Origin: Vibrio sp. Y2-5
Lineage (GTDB): Bacteria; Pseudomonadota; Gammaproteobacteria; Enterobacterales; Vibrionaceae
DNA: 64,000 nt
NCBI RefSeq assembly: GCF_014596725.1
Contig: NZ_JACVEG010000003.1
Coordinates: forward strand, 575,884-639,883
Direction of reading: 5' to 3'
The number at the start of each line of letters is the position of its first letter. Position 1 is the first letter of the stretch. Shown here piece after piece: positions 40,121 to 50,502 of the stretch. A program made the translations under genes and the position numbers. The notes beneath the pieces are model-generated. The model did no database searches. It saw only the letters and a list, made by a program, of their open reading frames with translations, and was not told where the DNA came from.

Positions 40121-41410
40121 ATGAAAACAAATAAGACTCTCCTTACTCTAGCAGTGGCTGCTAGTTTGGCTAGCGTACCAACTCTTTCTCATGCTGCTGG
40201 TTTTCAACTTGCCGAGTACTCAGCGACAGGCTTAGGCCGCGCCTACGCAGGTGAAGCAGCGATGGCAGATAATGCCAGTGCACAATGGCGCAACCCTGCA
40301 ATGCTTACTTATCTAGACGGCACTCAAGTTTCAACAGGCGCTATTTATGTAAACCCAAATGTTGATGTACATGGTGATGTAACTTTTAACAACTCGACGA
40401 CACGTGTTGAATCGAATGACTATGCAAACGATGCTGTTATTCCTAACTTTTATCTCTCTCACCAAATCAATGAAAAGTTAGTTGCCGGCCTTGCTCTAGG
40501 CACAAACTATGGTATGGAGACTGAACTCGGCTCTAACTTCTCAGCCAGTCACTTCGGTGATGAAGCGATGGTAAAAACCATGGAAGCGAATGCCAACCTT
40601 GGTTATCAACTGACTGACGCTGTTAGTATCGGTGGTGGTGTTCGTTACGTTATCGGTGAAGGCCACTTCGGTGCCAAATCACCAAAACAGACAGAAGCAT
40701 TAGGTTTACCTCAAGGCACAACTCTGAAATATATGGAAGGTGATGATACGGCTTGGGGATGGCAAGCGGGTGCTGCATGGCAGATCAACCCGAGTAACCG
40801 TATTGGCTTAACCTATAAATCAGAAGTTGACTTGAAGCTAACTGGCACTGCGAACATGTATGTTTCAGATTATAAAAGTGTAATTAATGATACTGGCTAT
40901 ATGTCGCTAACCATGCCTGCAACAGCCGAAATAGCCAGCTTCCACCAAGTAACAGATAAACTTGCCTTACACGGCAGTATCAACTGGACAGACTGGAGCA
41001 GCTTCGAAAAACTTGAAGCACAGTTAGATAAACTTAAAACCGTTATGGTCAAAGAGGAAAACTGGAAAGATAACTACCGTTTCGCTCTTGGTGCAACTTA
41101 CCAGTTAGATTCAAAGCTTGCTCTACGTAGCGGTGTGGCTTACGACATGGGTGCCGTTAGTGATCAAAACCGAACGATTACGATTCCAGAAACGGACCGT
41201 ATCTGGCTAAGTATTGGTGCTGGCTATGACGTAACAGAACAGTTCACTGTTGATGCAGGTTTTACGTATATCGTGGCTAAAGATGCTTCAATCAAAGAAT
41301 CTCGTGGTTATGAGTCAGATAATTCGGCTCAAAAAGTTGGTGGACAATTCACAGGTCAAACTACCGGCAGTGTTTGGTTACTAGGTGTTCAGGCGAGCTA
41401 CCGCTTCTAA
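40121..41410 (+). CDS. FadL-family outer-membrane transporter (second copy)
   Basis: This 429-aa paralogue has a signal peptide ending SHA-AGF near residue 25-26 and the same plug pattern (GFQLAEYSATGLGRAYAGEA), ending in the aromatic barrel terminus ASYRF. It has the same order and position as the two FadL genes of V. cholerae (VC1043 and VC1042). The two copies differ enough, especially in extracellular loops, to suggest different substrates. It has its own promoter region and terminator. Confidence 0.92.
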   Translation: MKTNKTLLTLAVAASLASVPTLSHAAGFQLAEYSATGLGRAYAGEAAMADNASAQWRNPAMLTYLDGTQVSTGAIYVNPNVDVHGDVTFNNSTTRVESNDYANDAVIPNFYLSHQINEKLVAGLALGTNYGMETELGSNFSASHFGDEAMVKTMEANANLGYQLTDAVSIGGGVRYVIGEGHFGAKSPKQTEALGLPQGTTLKYMEGDDTAWGWQAGAAWQINPSNRIGLTYKSEVDLKLTGTANMYVSDYKSVINDTGYMSLTMPATAEIASFHQVTDKLALHGSINWTDWSSFEKLEAQLDKLKTVMVKEENWKDNYRFALGATYQLDSKLALRSGVAYDMGAVSDQNRTITIPETDRIWLSIGAGYDVTEQFTVDAGFTYIVAKDASIKESRGYESDNSAQKVGGQFTGQTTGSVWLLGVQASYRF

Positions 41411-41461
41411 AGCCATTCCTTCCAAAAGCTTTTGTTTCTAAGAACTATTGCTCACTCAACT

Positions 41462-41492
41462 AGGCCAGTGTTTACCACTGGCCTCTTTCTTT
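41462..41492 (+). terminator. terminator after the second fadL, overlapping the phosphatase stop codon
   Basis: An AGGCCAGTG / CACTGGCCT stem has the convergent gene's TAA (minus) in its loop, then CTTTCTTTT. Confidence 0.75.
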
Positions 41493-41939
41493 TAGGAACA
41501 GTAGGAACTGCTCACTGGCTTCTTCTACTAAATCCAATACCAACTCAAAGCCTTGGTCTCCCCCATAATACGGATCAGGAATCTCTTCATAGTTGGATTT
41601 ACCGTGGCTCAGAAATAACGACAATTTGTACTGCAATTGTTTAGGACACATAAGCATAAGATCTTCCAAATTCTCATGATCGGCCGCCAATATGTAGTCA
41701 AAATCTTCAAAATCTCTTTTTGTTACTTTACGAGCCAGCATCCCGGAAAATGAATAACCTCTTCGTTCTCCAGCGGCTCTCGCTCGTTTATCCGGAAGGG
41801 CTCCTTGGTGATAGCCAATCGTACCTGCCGAATCCACTTCAATATTTATACCTAGTTGATCAGCCTTACTTCTTAAAACCGCTTCTCCGGTTGGTGAACG
41901 ACAGATATTCCCCATGCAAACCACTAAAATTTTTGTCAT
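41472..41939 (-). CDS. low-molecular-weight protein-tyrosine phosphatase
   Basis: The P-loop CMGNICRSPT has Cys8 and Arg14, and the general-acid loop DPYYGG lies near residue 124. The ATG at 41937-41939 follows AAGGAATT and gives 155 aa; the frame opens 11 codons upstream without homology. Relatives are the Wzb/Etp and eukaryotic-like LMW-PTP groups. No tyrosine kinase or capsule gene is nearby, so the substrate is unknown. Confidence 0.93.
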   Translation of the reverse strand: MTKILVVCMGNICRSPTGEAVLRSKADQLGINIEVDSAGTIGYHQGALPDKRARAAGERRGYSFSGMLARKVTKRDFEDFDYILAADHENLEDLMLMCPKQLQYKLSLFLSHGKSNYEEIPDPYYGGDQGFELVLDLVEEASEQFLLFLKERGQW

Positions 41940-42024
41940 TGTAATTCCTTGTTTTTGGTCTGTGTTTGCCAACGCATCATTCAGTTATCATAGTCACTAG
42001 AATCAGATTGAAAAAGGAATAGTC

Positions 42025-42630
42025 ATGTCCAACGATGATGTGAAACAAGAGCGTCACAAAGCTCGCCAGCAAAAAGTGAAAGAACAGGTCGATGCGCGAG
42101 TCGAAGCCGCTCAGGAAGTGAAAGGACTATTGTTGGTTATTACTGGTAATGGTAAAGGTAAGTCTACTTCCGGCTTTGGCACTATTGCCCGTGCCGTTGG
42201 ACACAATAAAAAATGTGCGGTCGCCCAGTTCATTAAAGGAACCTGGGATAATGGTGAACGCAATTTGCTTGAAAAGTTAGGCGTTGAATTCCAAGTTATG
42301 GCAACTGGATTCACTTGGGATACGCAAAATAAAGAGAGCGACACAGCTGCAGCGCAACTTGTATGGCAAGAGTGCAAGCGAATGCTAAAAGATGAATCTA
42401 TTGATGTCATTCTGTTCGACGAACTGACCTACATGGTCAACTACGGCTACATAGATTTAGACGAACTGGTTGAAGCACTAAGCCAGCGTCCACATATGCA
42501 GTCTGTCATTATTACTGGCCGCGCAGCACACCGAACCTTAATTGAAATGGCAGACACGGTTTCCGAAGTAAAGAACACCAAACACGCATTCGAAGCAGGA
42601 GTTAAAGCTCTGCAAGGTGTCGACTGGTAA
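42025..42630 (+). CDS. cobO: cob(I)alamin adenosyltransferase
   Basis: CobO/BtuR transfers the adenosyl group of ATP to cob(I)alamin. The 201-aa protein (E. coli BtuR 196) has a P-loop GNGKGKST at residues 41-48 and the family segment VILFDELTYMVNYGYI. No cobalamin riboswitch is seen in the short 85-bp upstream gap. A strong terminator follows. Confidence 0.93.
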   Translation: MSNDDVKQERHKARQQKVKEQVDARVEAAQEVKGLLLVITGNGKGKSTSGFGTIARAVGHNKKCAVAQFIKGTWDNGERNLLEKLGVEFQVMATGFTWDTQNKESDTAAAQLVWQECKRMLKDESIDVILFDELTYMVNYGYIDLDELVEALSQRPHMQSVIITGRAAHRTLIEMADTVSEVKNTKHAFEAGVKALQGVDW

Positions 42631-42666
42631 AGCTCTAGTTAAAGCCTATTTCGTATTAATAAAAAG

Positions 42667-42702
42667 AAAGCGAGCGGACATTACACCCGCTCGCTTTTTT
42701 GT
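42667..42702 (+). terminator. terminator after cobO
   Basis: An 11-bp stem (AAAGCGAGCGG with CCGCTCGCTTT) is followed by a T-run. Confidence 0.9.
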
Positions 42703-42720
42703 TTATCAGAGGAATTAAAC

Positions 42721-44862
42721 TTAGTTAAACAGGCCTTTCAGTAAGCTATCAACCGCTTTCTTAGTATCTTCGTTTTTGATCTTATCGCTCAACTTCTCGA
42801 TACCACGGTCCACTTCTTTTTGAGCTTTCTGTTTGAGTACATCATCAAACACAAGCTTGTATTTAGGCTCAGACCATTTACCTGAAATATTGATTGGAAT
42901 CGTCACATCGCGCAGTTCATCAACGTCTTTACCACCTTGACCTTTCAACGAACCCACAACCGAAGTGCTAAGTGTAAAGTCTACCGTTTCATCTAAATAG
43001 TTCGCTTTACCCTGCCCTCTAATACGAAGAGCTGGAGACTGCATATGCAGATCATTGGTAGTGATATTGCCTTTATCAAGCTTGAGCGTTGCTGTCATCG
43101 CACTGAAATCGGTCTTCTTAACTTGATCAGCTTCAGTAACATTACCGCCAGTTATCTTAGCGTAGTTAGTACGCAACAAGTGCGCGACGTTGATACCATT
43201 AACAGCACCATCAGCAAAGTTGATTGCAACAGTGCCGACTAAGTTCTTTTGAATACCCGTAGGCGTTAAACTTTTACCCTGAACATTAACGTCAATGTTG
43301 CCAGTACCCTCAAGCATATTGTTATCAAGTACATCCACCAGCATAGGTTGTACCTTCACACCTTTAACCGATTTTTTCACCGTATAAGTGGCTGGCGTTT
43401 TACGCGCATCCATTTGTGCAGAAGCACTCACAGAACCTTGATACAGGTTTGCATTAAATGATTTAAGCGTGACAAGGCCGCGGTTAACAACCACATCCGC
43501 TTTTACATTTTGCATTTTCGCATTGTTCGCTTTTAGCTTATCGATAGTGATGTCGCCCGCAACGTCGAGTGTTTGCAGTGCAGATAGATCAGGCTCCACC
43601 TCTTGTTTGCTTGTGGTAGCGGGTTTGGTTTCTGTCGACGCTGGCTTCTCAGAAGCCGTTTCTGATGAACTTGCTGCAGCCGCTTTCTCATTACCAAGGA
43701 AGGCATCCACATCAATATCTGGACTATGCAGGCTGAATCTTACTTTCGGAATATCCGCCAACGCTACATCGAGTTTACCGTCAAACTGCAATGCATTTGC
43801 CGTTAACTTCGCAAGTACAACATTGAGCGCATTTTTGCTGATATCAAAAGCAATATCCGATTGCATCCCAACCTTCATCGGTGACTGAGGTAAAGCAGCT
43901 CCTTGCAGATTCGCTTCCAGAGTAAATCCGTTTGCCACCACTTTGGTGATTGCTTTGTTAACCACCAGCGAACTAGAGCCTTTCGCCTCTAACATCATAT
44001 CTGCAGCTTTACCTTTTACAGAAAACTCTAGCGCATTTGGCTTATCAAAATCGAATGTCGCCAGCGCTAGCTTCGCAGACTCAATATTGTTTGCTTGGTC
44101 GCTAAAGCTCGCGTCCACATTGATATTGCGTAGCGCGTATTGGGCAAAATCTTTGGACAATTTAATTTCTGCGTTACCAGTCGCTGCAAAGTTCTGCGGA
44201 TTGTTCTTTTGTTGATCATTACGTCCTTTTGCAGCGAAGCTCACTAAGGTCCACTTATCAGCTTCAAACTCATCCACTTTTAACTGAACATCGTAGAGCT
44301 TGGTCTCCGTTCCCGCTTTACGATCCTGAATATCCAACAACGCATTGTTGACCGTGACGCCCGCCAGTTGAATTGTCCAATCCTGAACACCGCTGGTTTG
44401 CTCAGGAGTTGGAGAAGGACTTTTGCTTTCTGCTGGTGCTTGAGTCTCAGCAACCTCTTGTGACGTTTTCGCTTTGGTCAAACTGTCTAAATTTGTTCGG
44501 CCATCTTTCAACGTTTCTAAATAAATTTCAGCACCATCAAGCTGAACATTGCCAATAACGAGTTGTTTGTCTAACAAAGGCATCACGGATACATCCACCC
44601 CAACATTGTCCACTTTGAACATATTTGGGTTAGTGAATCCCTGTGGGTTTTTCAGTTCGGTTTTGCCGATTTCAAAGCCAATGGAAGGGAAGAATTTCCA
44701 GCCAATGTCGCCTTCAATCATTAAATCTAATCCGGTTTGCTTCTTCGTTTGTTCAACAATTAAAGGCTTGAACTGGTTTGGGTTCACGAATAAAACAAGT
44801 GCTGCGACTGCGCCTAAAACGACGACTAAGATTACAGCAACCAAGAGCAACAGTTTTTTCAT
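42721..44862 (-). CDS. asmA: AsmA-family envelope protein
   Basis: This 713-aa protein has an N-terminal membrane anchor (about residues 4-26, LLLLVAVILVVVLGAVAALVL within it) and a long periplasmic beta-rich domain, with the family's P-L-I-V-E-x-x-K-K-Q-T-G-L-D-L start and the C-terminal AsmA block near residues 560-650 (NGINVAHLLRTNYAKITGG). A low-complexity Ser/Glu/Ala/Lys stretch lies near 395-425. AsmA-type proteins are implicated in lipid transport and outer-membrane assembly. It is longer than E. coli AsmA (617). Confidence 0.9.
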   Translation of the reverse strand: MKKLLLLVAVILVVVLGAVAALVLFVNPNQFKPLIVEQTKKQTGLDLMIEGDIGWKFFPSIGFEIGKTELKNPQGFTNPNMFKVDNVGVDVSVMPLLDKQLVIGNVQLDGAEIYLETLKDGRTNLDSLTKAKTSQEVAETQAPAESKSPSPTPEQTSGVQDWTIQLAGVTVNNALLDIQDRKAGTETKLYDVQLKVDEFEADKWTLVSFAAKGRNDQQKNNPQNFAATGNAEIKLSKDFAQYALRNINVDASFSDQANNIESAKLALATFDFDKPNALEFSVKGKAADMMLEAKGSSSLVVNKAITKVVANGFTLEANLQGAALPQSPMKVGMQSDIAFDISKNALNVVLAKLTANALQFDGKLDVALADIPKVRFSLHSPDIDVDAFLGNEKAAAASSSETASEKPASTETKPATTSKQEVEPDLSALQTLDVAGDITIDKLKANNAKMQNVKADVVVNRGLVTLKSFNANLYQGSVSASAQMDARKTPATYTVKKSVKGVKVQPMLVDVLDNNMLEGTGNIDVNVQGKSLTPTGIQKNLVGTVAINFADGAVNGINVAHLLRTNYAKITGGNVTEADQVKKTDFSAMTATLKLDKGNITTNDLHMQSPALRIRGQGKANYLDETVDFTLSTSVVGSLKGQGGKDVDELRDVTIPINISGKWSEPKYKLVFDDVLKQKAQKEVDRGIEKLSDKIKNEDTKKAVDSLLKGLFN

Positions 44863-44942
44863 CTGTTTAATCCTTGCTTGAAAACATCAACACCTGTGAC
44901 TAACCGATGATTTTCAATCAATTAATCAATGATATAGATATA

Positions 44943-44975
44943 AAAAAAGTGACACTTAAAGTGCCACTTTTCAGT
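44943..44975 (-). terminator. terminator of udk
   Basis: On the minus strand AAAAGTG-G-CACTT pairs with AAGTG-T-CACTTTT and ends in a T-run. Confidence 0.75.
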
Positions 44976-45014
44976 TAAAAAATAAAGTCGGCTAATGCCA
45001 AGCATTAGTCAAAA

Positions 45015-45656
45015 TTACGATTTTAGCAATTTCGCAATGTGTGCTTTTAACACATCGATCGCGATACGGTTTTTACCGCCACGAGGAACGATGATGTCAG
45101 CATATTGTTTTGACGGCTCTATAAACTGGAGGAACATAGGACGAACCGTTTTTTGATATTGCTTCAGCACTGAATCCATTGTGCGACCACGATCTTCTAC
45201 ATCACGCTTCACGCGGCGCAGCAAACAGATATCTAATGGAGTATCCATAAATACGGTTACTTGCATAAGCTCACGTAGGCGAGGGTCAGTCAGCAGCAGA
45301 ATACCTTCTAAAATGATGACTTTTTTAGGTGTCATTGTGGTGGTGTTAGCAGTACGAGTATGCTCTGTGTAGCTATACTCTGGTACTTCAACAGCATGAC
45401 CATTCATTAGCTGTGTTAAATGTTCACACAGTAAATCATGATCCAATGCACTTGGGTGATCGTAATTCGTTTTAACACGCTCTTCCATGCTCAGATGGCT
45501 TTGGTCTTTGTAATAGCAATCTTCCGTAATCACACCTATTTGGTGGTCACCAACTTTCGCACTCAGTTCATTGTAAATTGTGCTGGCTATAAGACTTTTA
45601 CCAGAAGCTGATGCGCCAGCGATACCAACGATGACGCATTGATTATTATCAGACAT
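45015..45656 (-). CDS. udk: uridine kinase
   Basis: Udk phosphorylates uridine and cytidine in pyrimidine salvage. The 213-aa protein (E. coli 213) has a P-loop GASASGKS at residues 14-21 and the motif [15 protein letters not shown]. It is a single gene, in the same genome stretch as udp but not co-transcribed. Confidence 0.95.
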   Translation of the reverse strand: MSDNNQCVIVGIAGASASGKSLIASTIYNELSAKVGDHQIGVITEDCYYKDQSHLSMEERVKTNYDHPSALDHDLLCEHLTQLMNGHAVEVPEYSYTEHTRTANTTTMTPKKVIILEGILLLTDPRLRELMQVTVFMDTPLDICLLRRVKRDVEDRGRTMDSVLKQYQKTVRPMFLQFIEPSKQYADIIVPRGGKNRIAIDVLKAHIAKLLKS

Positions 45657-45775
45657 GTATGTGCACTCGATACGTGTATTTTGGGAATTAAGTTAAACCG
45701 CCTGATTATAGGGAGTTCAAAAGGGTTATACCAGTTTGCATTAACGTTAAATGACAGTAATTTCTGATGTTGAAC

Positions 45776-45815
45776 AATAAAAAGTCAGAGTAAACGATTA
45801 CATTTACTCTGACTC
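45776..45815 (-). terminator. terminator of mrp
   Basis: A 12-bp perfect stem (AGTCAGAGTAAA with TTTACTCTGACT) is followed on the minus strand by TTTTTATTG. Confidence 0.8.
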
Positions 45816-45864
45816 AGCGACCATACATTTCGATCGTCTTCTTATTCTCAGAAAATGACCAAAC

Positions 45865-46938
45865 TTACTCAACCATAGTAAACATGATCGATTCTGGTTT
45901 AGTCTTACCTTGCCAGTACATCGAAGCGCAAACACGTTCAGCCAGTTGAATATAAACTGCGGCATGTTCACTGTCTGGGCGAGCTGAAACCGTGGGTTTA
46001 CCAGCATCAATATCTTCGCGCATGCTGATGTGAAGCGGAATTTGAGCAAGTAGCGACAAGCCAAACTCATTTGCCAGCGCCTGCGCACCACCATGACCAA
46101 AGATGTGCTCTTTCTCACCACAATGGCTACAAATGTGATAGCTCATGTTCTCGACCATGCCAATCACTGGCACATCCACTTTCTCAAACATTGCCGCGCC
46201 TTTACGTGCATCCGCCAACGCCAGATCTTGAGGTGTAGTCACAATAAGCGCTCCGGTAACCGGAATTTGCTGAGATAGCGTTAACTGGATGTCACCCGTA
46301 CCCGGTGGCATATCAATAACCAGATAATCCAGTTCAGGCCATTCTGTCTCAGTGAGAAGCTGGGCCAATGCTTTTGATGCCATCGGACCACGCCAGATAG
46401 TCGCGTCTGATTTATCCACCAGATAGCCAATAGAATGAGTGTAAATGCCATGCGCAGGTATCGGTTGCATCCATTTGTTGTCACGAACTTCTGGTTTTGC
46501 ATCCAACTGCCCCAGCATCATAGGTACTGAAGGACCATAAATATCCGCATCGAGCAAACCGACTTTCGCACCACATTTTGCAATCGCTAATGCAAGGTTG
46601 ACCGCCGTGGTTGACTTACCCACACCGCCTTTTGCTGATGTCACAGCAATAATGTTTTTTACGCCTCGAACTTCTGAAGCGACATGAGTCTCCAACGCTT
46701 TCGGGCTAACGACAACATCATAGTGAAAAGAAGGGACTTCACCTGATTTCTGCTGTTGTGTAATCCAGCTTGAAAGTTCTTCAGGCAAAGAGAGTGCGGC
46801 AAAAGGGAGTGTTATCTTAAAGCCTTGAGCTTCCACCGAAACAATTCCCGGTTGCGAAGCCCAATCTTGAATAAGAAAAGGATGCTGAAATTGGTTTAAC
46901 CAATCACAAAAATCTTGCTTTGAACTGAATTGACGCAT
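45865..46938 (-). CDS. mrp: Mrp/ApbC iron-sulfur cluster carrier ATPase
   Basis: Mrp carries 4Fe-4S clusters to target proteins. The 357-aa protein has a deviant Walker A SAKGGVGKST at residues 101-110, a Walker B with LLDADIYGPSVPMMLG and the C-x-x-C cluster ligand (ICSHCG) near residue 266. The N-terminal MIP18-like domain is present but degenerate. AAGGAGG precedes the ATG. It is divergent from metG, as in E. coli. Confidence 0.95.
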   Translation of the reverse strand: MRQFSSKQDFCDWLNQFQHPFLIQDWASQPGIVSVEAQGFKITLPFAALSLPEELSSWITQQQKSGEVPSFHYDVVVSPKALETHVASEVRGVKNIIAVTSAKGGVGKSTTAVNLALAIAKCGAKVGLLDADIYGPSVPMMLGQLDAKPEVRDNKWMQPIPAHGIYTHSIGYLVDKSDATIWRGPMASKALAQLLTETEWPELDYLVIDMPPGTGDIQLTLSQQIPVTGALIVTTPQDLALADARKGAAMFEKVDVPVIGMVENMSYHICSHCGEKEHIFGHGGAQALANEFGLSLLAQIPLHISMREDIDAGKPTVSARPDSEHAAVYIQLAERVCASMYWQGKTKPESIMFTMVE

Positions 46939-46950
46939 AGGTCCTCCTTA

Positions 46951-47216
46951 TATACCTAAGTAACCTCAAGATACTGGTTCAGCGAGAATTTATTCGCTCT
47001 TAGGCAAGGCACTGATTTGAAGACATAGTTATTCTACGTAGAAAATCAGTAACGCAGTATAAGAGCGAATAAAACTCGCCCTTCGGGAGCTCATCAACGA
47101 GTCCATTCCGGCGCTCAATAACGTTGAAAGGGAATGACCATTCCAGCCATTATTAACCTTGGCCTGAACTCGTTGATGAAGCTCTGAATCCTGTATCTTG
47201 AAGTCACTTAGGTATA
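46951..47216. repeat. palindromic intergenic repeat element (MITE-like)
   Basis: The ends are imperfect terminal inverted repeats: TATACCTAAGTAACCTCAAG at 46951 and the complement of a matching 22-24-bp block ending at 47216. Inside are further inverted pairs, TTTATTCGCTCTTA / TAAGAGCGAATAAA (46989-47073) and CTCATCAACGAG / CTCGTTGATGAAG (47091-47181). The whole can fold into a long branched hairpin. It has no ORF and looks like a non-autonomous dispersed Vibrio repeat inserted between mrp and metG. Confidence 0.75.
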
Positions 47217-47360
47217 CGCCCTATGCTACCACCAGCGAAGCCTGTACAGAACCCCGAAAAAACTAAGGCAATCACACCTTTGACACCTTGGAGTTAGATG
47301 GCTCATGGGGTAGTATTACCCATCAAATTTTTATACCTATCAAGAAAGCGAATATTAAGT

Positions 47361-49424
47361 ATGGCAAACGATCCAAGACTCTCTACCGCAAGGAAATTGC
47401 TGGTAACTTGTGCCCTTCCTTACGCTAACGGTTCAATCCACTTAGGTCACATGCTTGAACATATCCAAGCTGACATCTGGGTTCGCTACCAGCGTCTACG
47501 CGGCAACACTGTAAACTTCATCTGTGCTGACGATGCCCACGGCACGCCAATTATGCTTAAAGCTCAACAGATGGGTATTACACCAGAAGAGATGATCGCC
47601 GCTGTTAGTGAAGAGCACCAAAAAGACTTCGCAGGCTTTGATATCAGCTTTGATAACTACCACAGTACTCACTCAGATGAGAACCGTGAGCTGGCTTCAC
47701 ACATCTATCTAGAACTGAAAAAGAATGGCTTTATCTCTAGCCGTACTATTTCTCAGCTTTTCGACCCTGAGAAAGAGATGTTCCTGCCAGACCGTTTCGT
47801 AAAAGGTACTTGTCCTAAGTGTAAGTCAGAAGACCAATACGGTGACAACTGTGACGCATGTGGTGAAACATACAGCCCAACAGAACTAATCAATCCGAAA
47901 TCTGCAGTTTCTGGCGCTACGCCAATCATGAAAGATTCTGAGCACTTCTTCTTCGACCTGCCTCAGTTTGAAAGCATGCTAAAAGAGTGGACTCGTTCTG
48001 GTTCCCTTCAAGCTGAAACAGCAAACAAAATGCAAGAGTGGTTTGAGTCTGGTCTGCAACAGTGGGATATCTCACGCGATGCACCTTACTTCGGTTTTGA
48101 AATTCCGGGCGAAAAAGACAAGTTCTTCTATGTTTGGCTAGATGCACCGATCGGCTACATGGGTTCATTTAAAAACCTATGTAACAAGCGTGATGACCTA
48201 GATTTCGACGAATACTGGAACAAAGACAGTAAGACAGAACTTTACCACTTCATCGGTAAAGACATCGTTTACTTCCACAGCCTATTCTGGCCAGCAATGC
48301 TGGAAGGTTCTGGTTTCCGTAAACCTAACAACGTTTTTGTTCACGGCTACGTAACCGTTAACGGCGCTAAGATGTCCAAATCTAAAGGTACTTTCATCAA
48401 AGCAAGTACTTACCTAGAGCATTTAGACCCTGAGTGTCTGCGTTACTACTACGCTGCGAAGCTAAACAGCCGTATCGATGACCTAGACCTGAACCTTGAA
48501 GACTTCACTCAGCGTGTCAACGCTGACGTAGTAAACAAGATTGTGAACCTTGCTTCTCGTAACGCAGGTTTCATCGCTAAGCGTTTTGATGGCAAGCTTT
48601 CAGACAACTTTGTTGAACCTGAGCTTTACAACGAGTTCGTTGCAGCCGCTGATCGTATCGCAGAGCAATTTGAAGCTCGTGAGTTTGGTCGCGCTATTCG
48701 TGAAATCACGGCACTGGCAGACAAAGCAAACCAGTACGTTGATGAAAAAGCACCTTGGGTTGTTGCAAAACAAGAAGGTAAAGACCAAGAACTACAAGAT
48801 ATCTGTTCAGTGGGTATCAACTTGTTCCGCGTTCTGATGACTTACCTAAAACCTGTTATGCCTGAACTCGCAGCTCGTACAGAAGCCTTCCTAAACCAAG
48901 AATTGACTTGGGAAGGTATCGCTACTCCGCTAACTAGCCATGAAATCACAGCGTTTAAGGCACTGTTCAGCCGTATCGATCCTAAAAACATCGAAGCGAT
49001 GATTGAAGCTTCGAAAGAAGATGCAGCCGCTGAAGTGGCAGCGAAAGAGAAAGCAGAAGCTGCACAAGCAACTGAGCTGAGCAAAGATCCGGTTGCAGAA
49101 GAAATCGAATTTGATGACTTTGCAAAAGTTGACCTTCGCATTGCTAAAATCGTTTCATGCGAAGCTGTGCCAAAAGCAGACAAACTACTGAAATTCCAGT
49201 TGGATATTGGTGGTGAAATGCGCCAAGTATTCTCAGGCATCAAAGCCGCTTACAAGCCAGAAGACTTAGTGGGTAAGCTAACGGTTGTCGTTGCAAACCT
49301 TAAGCCTCGTAAGATGAAGTTTGGTATGTCTGAAGGCATGATCCTAGCTGCTGGCCCTGGTGGTAGCGAGCTATGGATTCTTGAGCCACACGAAGGAGCT
49401 CAGCCTGGTATGCGCGTGATGTAA
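47361..49424 (+). CDS. metG: methionyl-tRNA synthetase
   Basis: MetG charges tRNA-Met. The ATG at 47361 gives 687 aa (E. coli 677); the frame opens 21 codons earlier without homology. The HIGH-type motif is HLGH near residue 27, a four-Cys zinc knuckle is C-P-K-C...C-D-A-C near 150-165, and KMSKS lies at about 337-341. An Ala/Glu/Lys-rich linker near 550-580 leads to the C-terminal tRNA-binding (EMAP-II-like) domain. A terminator follows. Confidence 0.96.
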   Translation: MANDPRLSTARKLLVTCALPYANGSIHLGHMLEHIQADIWVRYQRLRGNTVNFICADDAHGTPIMLKAQQMGITPEEMIAAVSEEHQKDFAGFDISFDNYHSTHSDENRELASHIYLELKKNGFISSRTISQLFDPEKEMFLPDRFVKGTCPKCKSEDQYGDNCDACGETYSPTELINPKSAVSGATPIMKDSEHFFFDLPQFESMLKEWTRSGSLQAETANKMQEWFESGLQQWDISRDAPYFGFEIPGEKDKFFYVWLDAPIGYMGSFKNLCNKRDDLDFDEYWNKDSKTELYHFIGKDIVYFHSLFWPAMLEGSGFRKPNNVFVHGYVTVNGAKMSKSKGTFIKASTYLEHLDPECLRYYYAAKLNSRIDDLDLNLEDFTQRVNADVVNKIVNLASRNAGFIAKRFDGKLSDNFVEPELYNEFVAAADRIAEQFEAREFGRAIREITALADKANQYVDEKAPWVVAKQEGKDQELQDICSVGINLFRVLMTYLKPVMPELAARTEAFLNQELTWEGIATPLTSHEITAFKALFSRIDPKNIEAMIEASKEDAAAEVAAKEKAEAAQATELSKDPVAEEIEFDDFAKVDLRIAKIVSCEAVPKADKLLKFQLDIGGEMRQVFSGIKAAYKPEDLVGKLTVVVANLKPRKMKFGMSEGMILAAGPGGSELWILEPHEGAQPGMRVM

Positions 49425-49450
49425 TCACTCAGAAAATCAGCGTTAAGAAA

Positions 49451-49482
49451 GCCCTAGCGTGATAAACGCTGGGGCTTTTTTT
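49451..49482 (+). terminator. terminator after metG
   Basis: A GCCCTAGCGT / ACGCTGGGGC stem with one G-T pair is followed by seven Ts. Confidence 0.9.
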
Positions 49483-49687
49483 ATGAACCAGCTCACACTT
49501 TTAGTTCAATTTGCACCATGATGGTGCGAAATTTCAATCAGTAAAAACTTAACTTATTGATTTGAAAAGTAATATTCCTTGGCATTAAAGCTGCAATTCC
49601 TCTAGCAAATAATAAAATCCTTTCACTGGTTGACGCACAGTTTCAGCTGTTACGCCTCAACGACAAGGTAGCAACAAGGAGTTGGTT

Positions 49688-50494
49688 ATGTTTGTCATTG
49701 TCTCAATGCTGATCTCTATCGGCATACTTGGTTTGATGTTCTACTTTTCTAAGCAAAGAGAATCCACTTTGCAGCGCAAATATGAACTTCTGATCGACCT
49801 TCGCCAACTGTTATATCTGAGCCGACAGCACCGCAGTGCGACTCATCATGCGTTGATGTTCGGCGAGAAAAGAGAAGCAGAACTGAGTCACCTTCAAGAT
49901 TTACTGCATGAGAAGTCGAATCATCTGATTTCAACATCGCATTTCGATAACAAACCTATGTATCGAGTGTTGCAACTTAAATTAAAAGCTCTGATGAATA
50001 ACTGGCAGGACAGAAGTGTTGCCCGCAACCAGATGATGCACGGCAAAGCCATTCGTCACTGCATGTTTTTGATGGACGAAGTAATGTTGGCTTGGTTGGT
50101 GGAATCAAACCGTGAAGATTTAAGTGATGAGTACCACATGAACTGGCAGCAAGTGATTGACTCTATGGATACTCTGACGCAACTGCGTATTTCGATTGAA
50201 GATATGCATACCCAAGATGGTTCAACACGTTTGCGCCATTACTGCGATCTACTACGCCGTAAGCTTAATCAGCTTGCACTGATCAGTCCGTTGTCAATTG
50301 CGTCACCGGCCTGTTCAAAAGCAATGCATATACTAAGCGAGCTGCACGAAAATCCGGCCTTTGATATTCCACAAGAACAGTTATATCAGCTGACTTCCGA
50401 TGTCTCGTTAAGCATTGCGCACGTTTACGACCAAATGCTGGCAGATGTCAGTGAGTGTCTCTATATCCCTTTACCAAAACTCGTCGTCGCTTAA
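49688..50494 (+). CDS. membrane-anchored helical protein of unknown function
   Basis: The ATG at 49688 has AAGGAG six bases upstream and gives 268 aa. A single N-terminal membrane helix (about residues 2-20) is followed by an all-helical region rich in His, Gln, Met and Leu. The segment LLIDLRQLLYLSRQHRSATHHALM (about residues 33-56) loosely recalls the start of nitrate/nitrite-sensing NIT domains, but no output domain follows. I do not recognise the family firmly. It lies between metG and convergent udp. Confidence 0.75.
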   Translation: MFVIVSMLISIGILGLMFYFSKQRESTLQRKYELLIDLRQLLYLSRQHRSATHHALMFGEKREAELSHLQDLLHEKSNHLISTSHFDNKPMYRVLQLKLKALMNNWQDRSVARNQMMHGKAIRHCMFLMDEVMLAWLVESNREDLSDEYHMNWQQVIDSMDTLTQLRISIEDMHTQDGSTRLRHYCDLLRRKLNQLALISPLSIASPACSKAMHILSELHENPAFDIPQEQLYQLTSDVSLSIAHVYDQMLADVSECLYIPLPKLVVA

Positions 50495-50502
50495 TAAGCA
50501 AA

